In this document: in pieces, positions 4,915 through 6,994 of the stretch | Numbering within the stretch: position 1 is the first letter of the stretch | Layout: each line of letters opens with the position of its first letter | Assembly (NCBI GenBank): GCA_036377055.1 | Contig: DASUZD010000223.1 | Span: 1-6,994, forward strand | From: DASUZD01 sp036377055 | Lineage (GTDB): Bacteria; Actinomycetota; Thermoleophilia; Gaiellales; Gaiellaceae | Length of the DNA stretch: 6,994 nt | Direction: 5' to 3' | Program-made: the position numbers and the translations under genes | Notes under the pieces: generated by a model | Told to the model about the DNA's origin: nothing | Databases searched by the model: none | The model's input: only the letters and a program-made list of their open reading frames with translations

Positions 4915-6994
4915 CTAGGCGCGGATCCGCTCTCCCTTCGGGTCGTAGAGCGGCTCTTCGGCTACCTCGCCGCTGACCCACTCGCCGAAGATCTCGACCT
5001 CGACCGGCTGCCCCGGCGTCGTGGCGCCGGAAGGCAGGTACGCGTACGCGATCGAGCGCGCGACCGTGTAGCCGTAGCCGCCGCTCGTAACGCGGCCCGC
5101 GATGCGTCCGTCCACACGCACGGGCTCGGAGCCGAGCGCCACCGACCGCGGATCCGCGAGCACGAGGCAGGCAAGGCGCCGCTCCGGCTCCGACCCGCGC
5201 GCGAGGAGCGCCGCCCGACCGATGAAGTCGTCCTTGTCGAGCTTGACCGCAAAACCAAGCCCCGCCTCGTACGGCGTCTCGTCCGGCGTCACGTCCGCGC
5301 CCCAAACCCGGTAGCCCTTTTCGAGCCGGAGCGAGTCGATCGCGCGGTATCCGCCTGCGACGAGTCCGTGCGGTTCGCCGGCGCGCCAAAGCTCGTCCCA
5401 GAGGCGCAGCCCGAACTCCATCGGGCAGTAGAGCTCCCAGCCGAGCTCGCCGACGTACGTCACGCGAAGCGCGAGGCACGGCACCGGCCCGACCGAGACC
5501 TCGCGCGCGCGCATATAGGGGAAGTCGAGCGGCTCGACGACGAGCGGCTGGAGCACCTCGCGCGCCGCGGGGCCCCACAGGCCGAGGCAGGCGTACTTCG
5601 ACGTGACGTCCTCCACGAGCACGGAGCCGTCCCCAGGCGCGTGCGATGCGATCCATGCGCGGTCGTGCTGCCCGAACGCCGTGCCCGTCACGATCCGGAA
5701 TCGATCCTCCGCAAGCCGCGTGACGGTGAAGTCGCACTCGACCCCGCCGCGCGCGTTCAGCATCTGCGTGTACGTGATCGCGCCGACGTCCCGCGCGACG
5801 CGGTTGTCGCAGAGCCGCTCGAGGAACTCCGCCGCGCCCTCGCCGGAGATCTCGATCTTCGCGAACGACGTCTCGTCGAACAGCGCGACGCGCTCGCGGC
5901 ACGCGACGTGCTCCGCCCCGATCGCCGGCGACCAGAGCCGGCCGGCCCACCCGCGCGGACGCAGCGAGTCGTCCCCAGACGCCGCATTCGCGTCGAACCA
6001 GTTCGCGCGCTCCCAGCCGGACTTCTCGCCGAAGACTGCGCCGAGCTCGCGAAGCCGGTCGTAGGTCGGCGATACGCGCAGCGGCCGCCCAGCCTCCCGC
6101 TCGTGACCGGGGTACTTGACGTCGTAGTACGTCGCGTAGACCTCGCGGGTCCGCGCGAGGGTGTACTCGCGGCTCGCGTAGTGGGCGCCGAAACGGCGCG
6201 AGTCCATCTCCCACACGTCCAGGCTGGGCACCCCCTCGACGAGCCACTCCGCGACGAGCTTCCCCATCCCACCGGCTCCCGCGAGGCCGTGGGCGCAGAA
6301 GCCGGCCGCGACCCAGAAGCCGCGCACGGCCGTCGGCCCGAGAATGAACTCGCCGTCCGGCGTGAACGCCTCCGGGCCGTTGATCAGCCGCACGACCTCC
6401 ATGTCCGCGAGCGACGGGACGCGGACGAGCGCGTTCTCCATCAGCTCCTCGAACCGAGGCCAGTCCTCTTCGAGCAGGCGGCCGTTGAAGTCCGGCGGGA
6501 TCCCGTCGAGGCCCCAGGGCGCGGGATGGCGCTCGTAGCCGCCCATCACGAGACCGCCCGACTCGCCGCGGAAGTAGACGAGCAGCGACGGGTCACGCAT
6601 CGTCGGCACGTCGAGCGGGATCCCGCTCGGCCGCGTGACGAGGTACTCGTGCGCCATCGGGACGATTGGGACGACGACGCCGGCCATCCGGCCAAGCTCG
6701 GCGGCGAACATCCCGCCCGCGTTCACGACGACGTCGGTCTCGACGTTCCCGCGGTCGGTCTCGACGCCGCGCACGCGCCCGCGCGAGACGCGGACCGCCG
6801 TCACGCGCGTACCGATCGCGATCTCGGCCCCGCGACGCCGCGCGCCTTCCGCGAGCGCGAGCGTCAGCTGGCTCGGGTCGACGTAGCCGTCGGTGGGAAG
6901 GAACGCAGCGCCGAGAACGCCGTCCGCCGACATCGGCGGGAAGAGCCTCTGCGCCTCCTCGGCCGAGACGAGCTCGAGCGGCAGCCCGAACGTC
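4915..6994 (-). CDS. FAD-dependent oxidoreductase with GcvT folate domain (DMGDH/SARDH family), 5'-truncated
   Basis: This is probably an oxidase or dehydrogenase of N-methylated amino acids (dimethylglycine or sarcosine type) that passes the released carbon to tetrahydrofolate. 692 residues are visible. The family runs about 800-850, so the missing start holds the nucleotide-binding glycine motif and any covalent-flavin histidine. Numbering from the right edge, the DAO domain runs to about 260: PTDGYVDPSQL at 33-43, NAGGMFAAELG at 91-101, and INGPEAFTPDGEFILGP at 204-220. A central FAO-type linker follows with GEKSGWERANWF at 322-333, a family hallmark. The GcvT domain (about 345-595) has MLNARGGVECDFTV at 411-424, YVGELGWELY at 513-522 and LRLEKGYRVWG at 555-565. 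D421 lies where the T-protein family keeps its catalytic aspartate. The GcvT C-terminal barrel ends the protein. The ATG at 6933 is internal, since homologous sequence continues above it to the edge. It is convergent with the VOC gene and regulated from outside the window. Confidence 0.9.
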   Translation of the reverse strand, partial: TFGLPLELVSAEEAQRLFPPMSADGVLGAAFLPTDGYVDPSQLTLALAEGARRRGAEIAIGTRVTAVRVSRGRVRGVETDRGNVETDVVVNAGGMFAAELGRMAGVVVPIVPMAHEYLVTRPSGIPLDVPTMRDPSLLVYFRGESGGLVMGGYERHPAPWGLDGIPPDFNGRLLEEDWPRFEELMENALVRVPSLADMEVVRLINGPEAFTPDGEFILGPTAVRGFWVAAGFCAHGLAGAGGMGKLVAEWLVEGVPSLDVWEMDSRRFGAHYASREYTLARTREVYATYYDVKYPGHEREAGRPLRVSPTYDRLRELGAVFGEKSGWERANWFDANAASGDDSLRPRGWAGRLWSPAIGAEHVACRERVALFDETSFAKIEISGEGAAEFLERLCDNRVARDVGAITYTQMLNARGGVECDFTVTRLAEDRFRIVTGTAFGQHDRAWIASHAPGDGSVLVEDVTSKYACLGLWGPAAREVLQPLVVEPLDFPYMRAREVSVGPVPCLALRVTYVGELGWELYCPMEFGLRLWDELWRAGEPHGLVAGGYRAIDSLRLEKGYRVWGADVTPDETPYEAGLGFAVKLDKDDFIGRAALLARGSEPERRLACLVLADPRSVALGSEPVRVDGRIAGRVTSGGYGYTVARSIAYAYLPSGATTPGQPVEVEIFGEWVSGEVAEEPLYDPKGERIRA

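Noticed and set aside
4808..6247. A 479-codon open frame on the minus strand inside the oxidoreductase gene
   Set aside because: It is a different frame of the same strand, Arg/Ala-rich with no recognisable motif, while the oxidoreductase frame carries family motifs throughout.

Overview
The window is GC-rich (around 70% by eye). It has the codon use, GTG/ATG starts and U-tract-free hairpin terminators of a high-GC actinobacterium. Protein style (for example the glutamine-synthetase-like and VOC proteins) suggests the Thermoleophilia (Gaiella/Solirubrobacter-like) or a related uncultured lineage, but that placement is inference from memory, not a search.

Layout. (1) 1-1067, minus: an MFS transporter whose 3' end lies off the left edge. 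(2) 1087-1172, plus: a complete class II tRNA-Leu with anticodon TAG, only 19 bp from the divergent MFS start. (3) 1173-1437: a 265-bp gap with no convincing gene. It holds an AT-richer patch, a weak hairpin and a strong 14-bp hairpin that probably terminates the permease transcript. (4) 1438-3033, minus: an APC-superfamily amino acid/amine permease. (5) 3034-3116: an 83-bp divergent control region with a TTGACA -35 for the permease, a 7-12-7 inverted repeat over its probable -10, and Shine-Dalgarno sites for both genes. (6) 3117-4448, plus: a glutamine synthetase-family enzyme, probably a gamma-glutamyl-amine ligase rather than a true glutamine synthetase. (7) 4510-4866, plus: a small single-domain VOC (glyoxalase-fold) protein, preceded by an 8-bp inverted repeat. 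(8) 4867-4914: a convergent gap with a hairpin. (9) 4915-6994, minus: a large FAD-dependent oxidoreductase fused to a GcvT-like folate domain (dimethylglycine/sarcosine dehydrogenase family), with its N-terminal FAD-binding motif off the right edge.

How the genes fit together. The permease, the GS-like ligase and the FAD/folate oxidoreductase are consistent with catabolism of an amine or N-methylated amino compound: uptake, glutamylation of the amine nitrogen, and oxidative N-demethylation with transfer of the one-carbon unit to tetrahydrofolate. The divergent permease/ligase pair shares one short control region, which suggests co-regulation. The oxidoreductase is convergent and has its own promoter off the window, so its link to the pair is weaker. 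The substrate cannot be fixed from the sequence; choline/betaine derivatives, sarcosine, methylamine, ethanolamine and polyamines are all possible. The MFS gene and the tRNA look unrelated to this set. I see no mobile element, CRISPR array, phage gene or clearly new system here.
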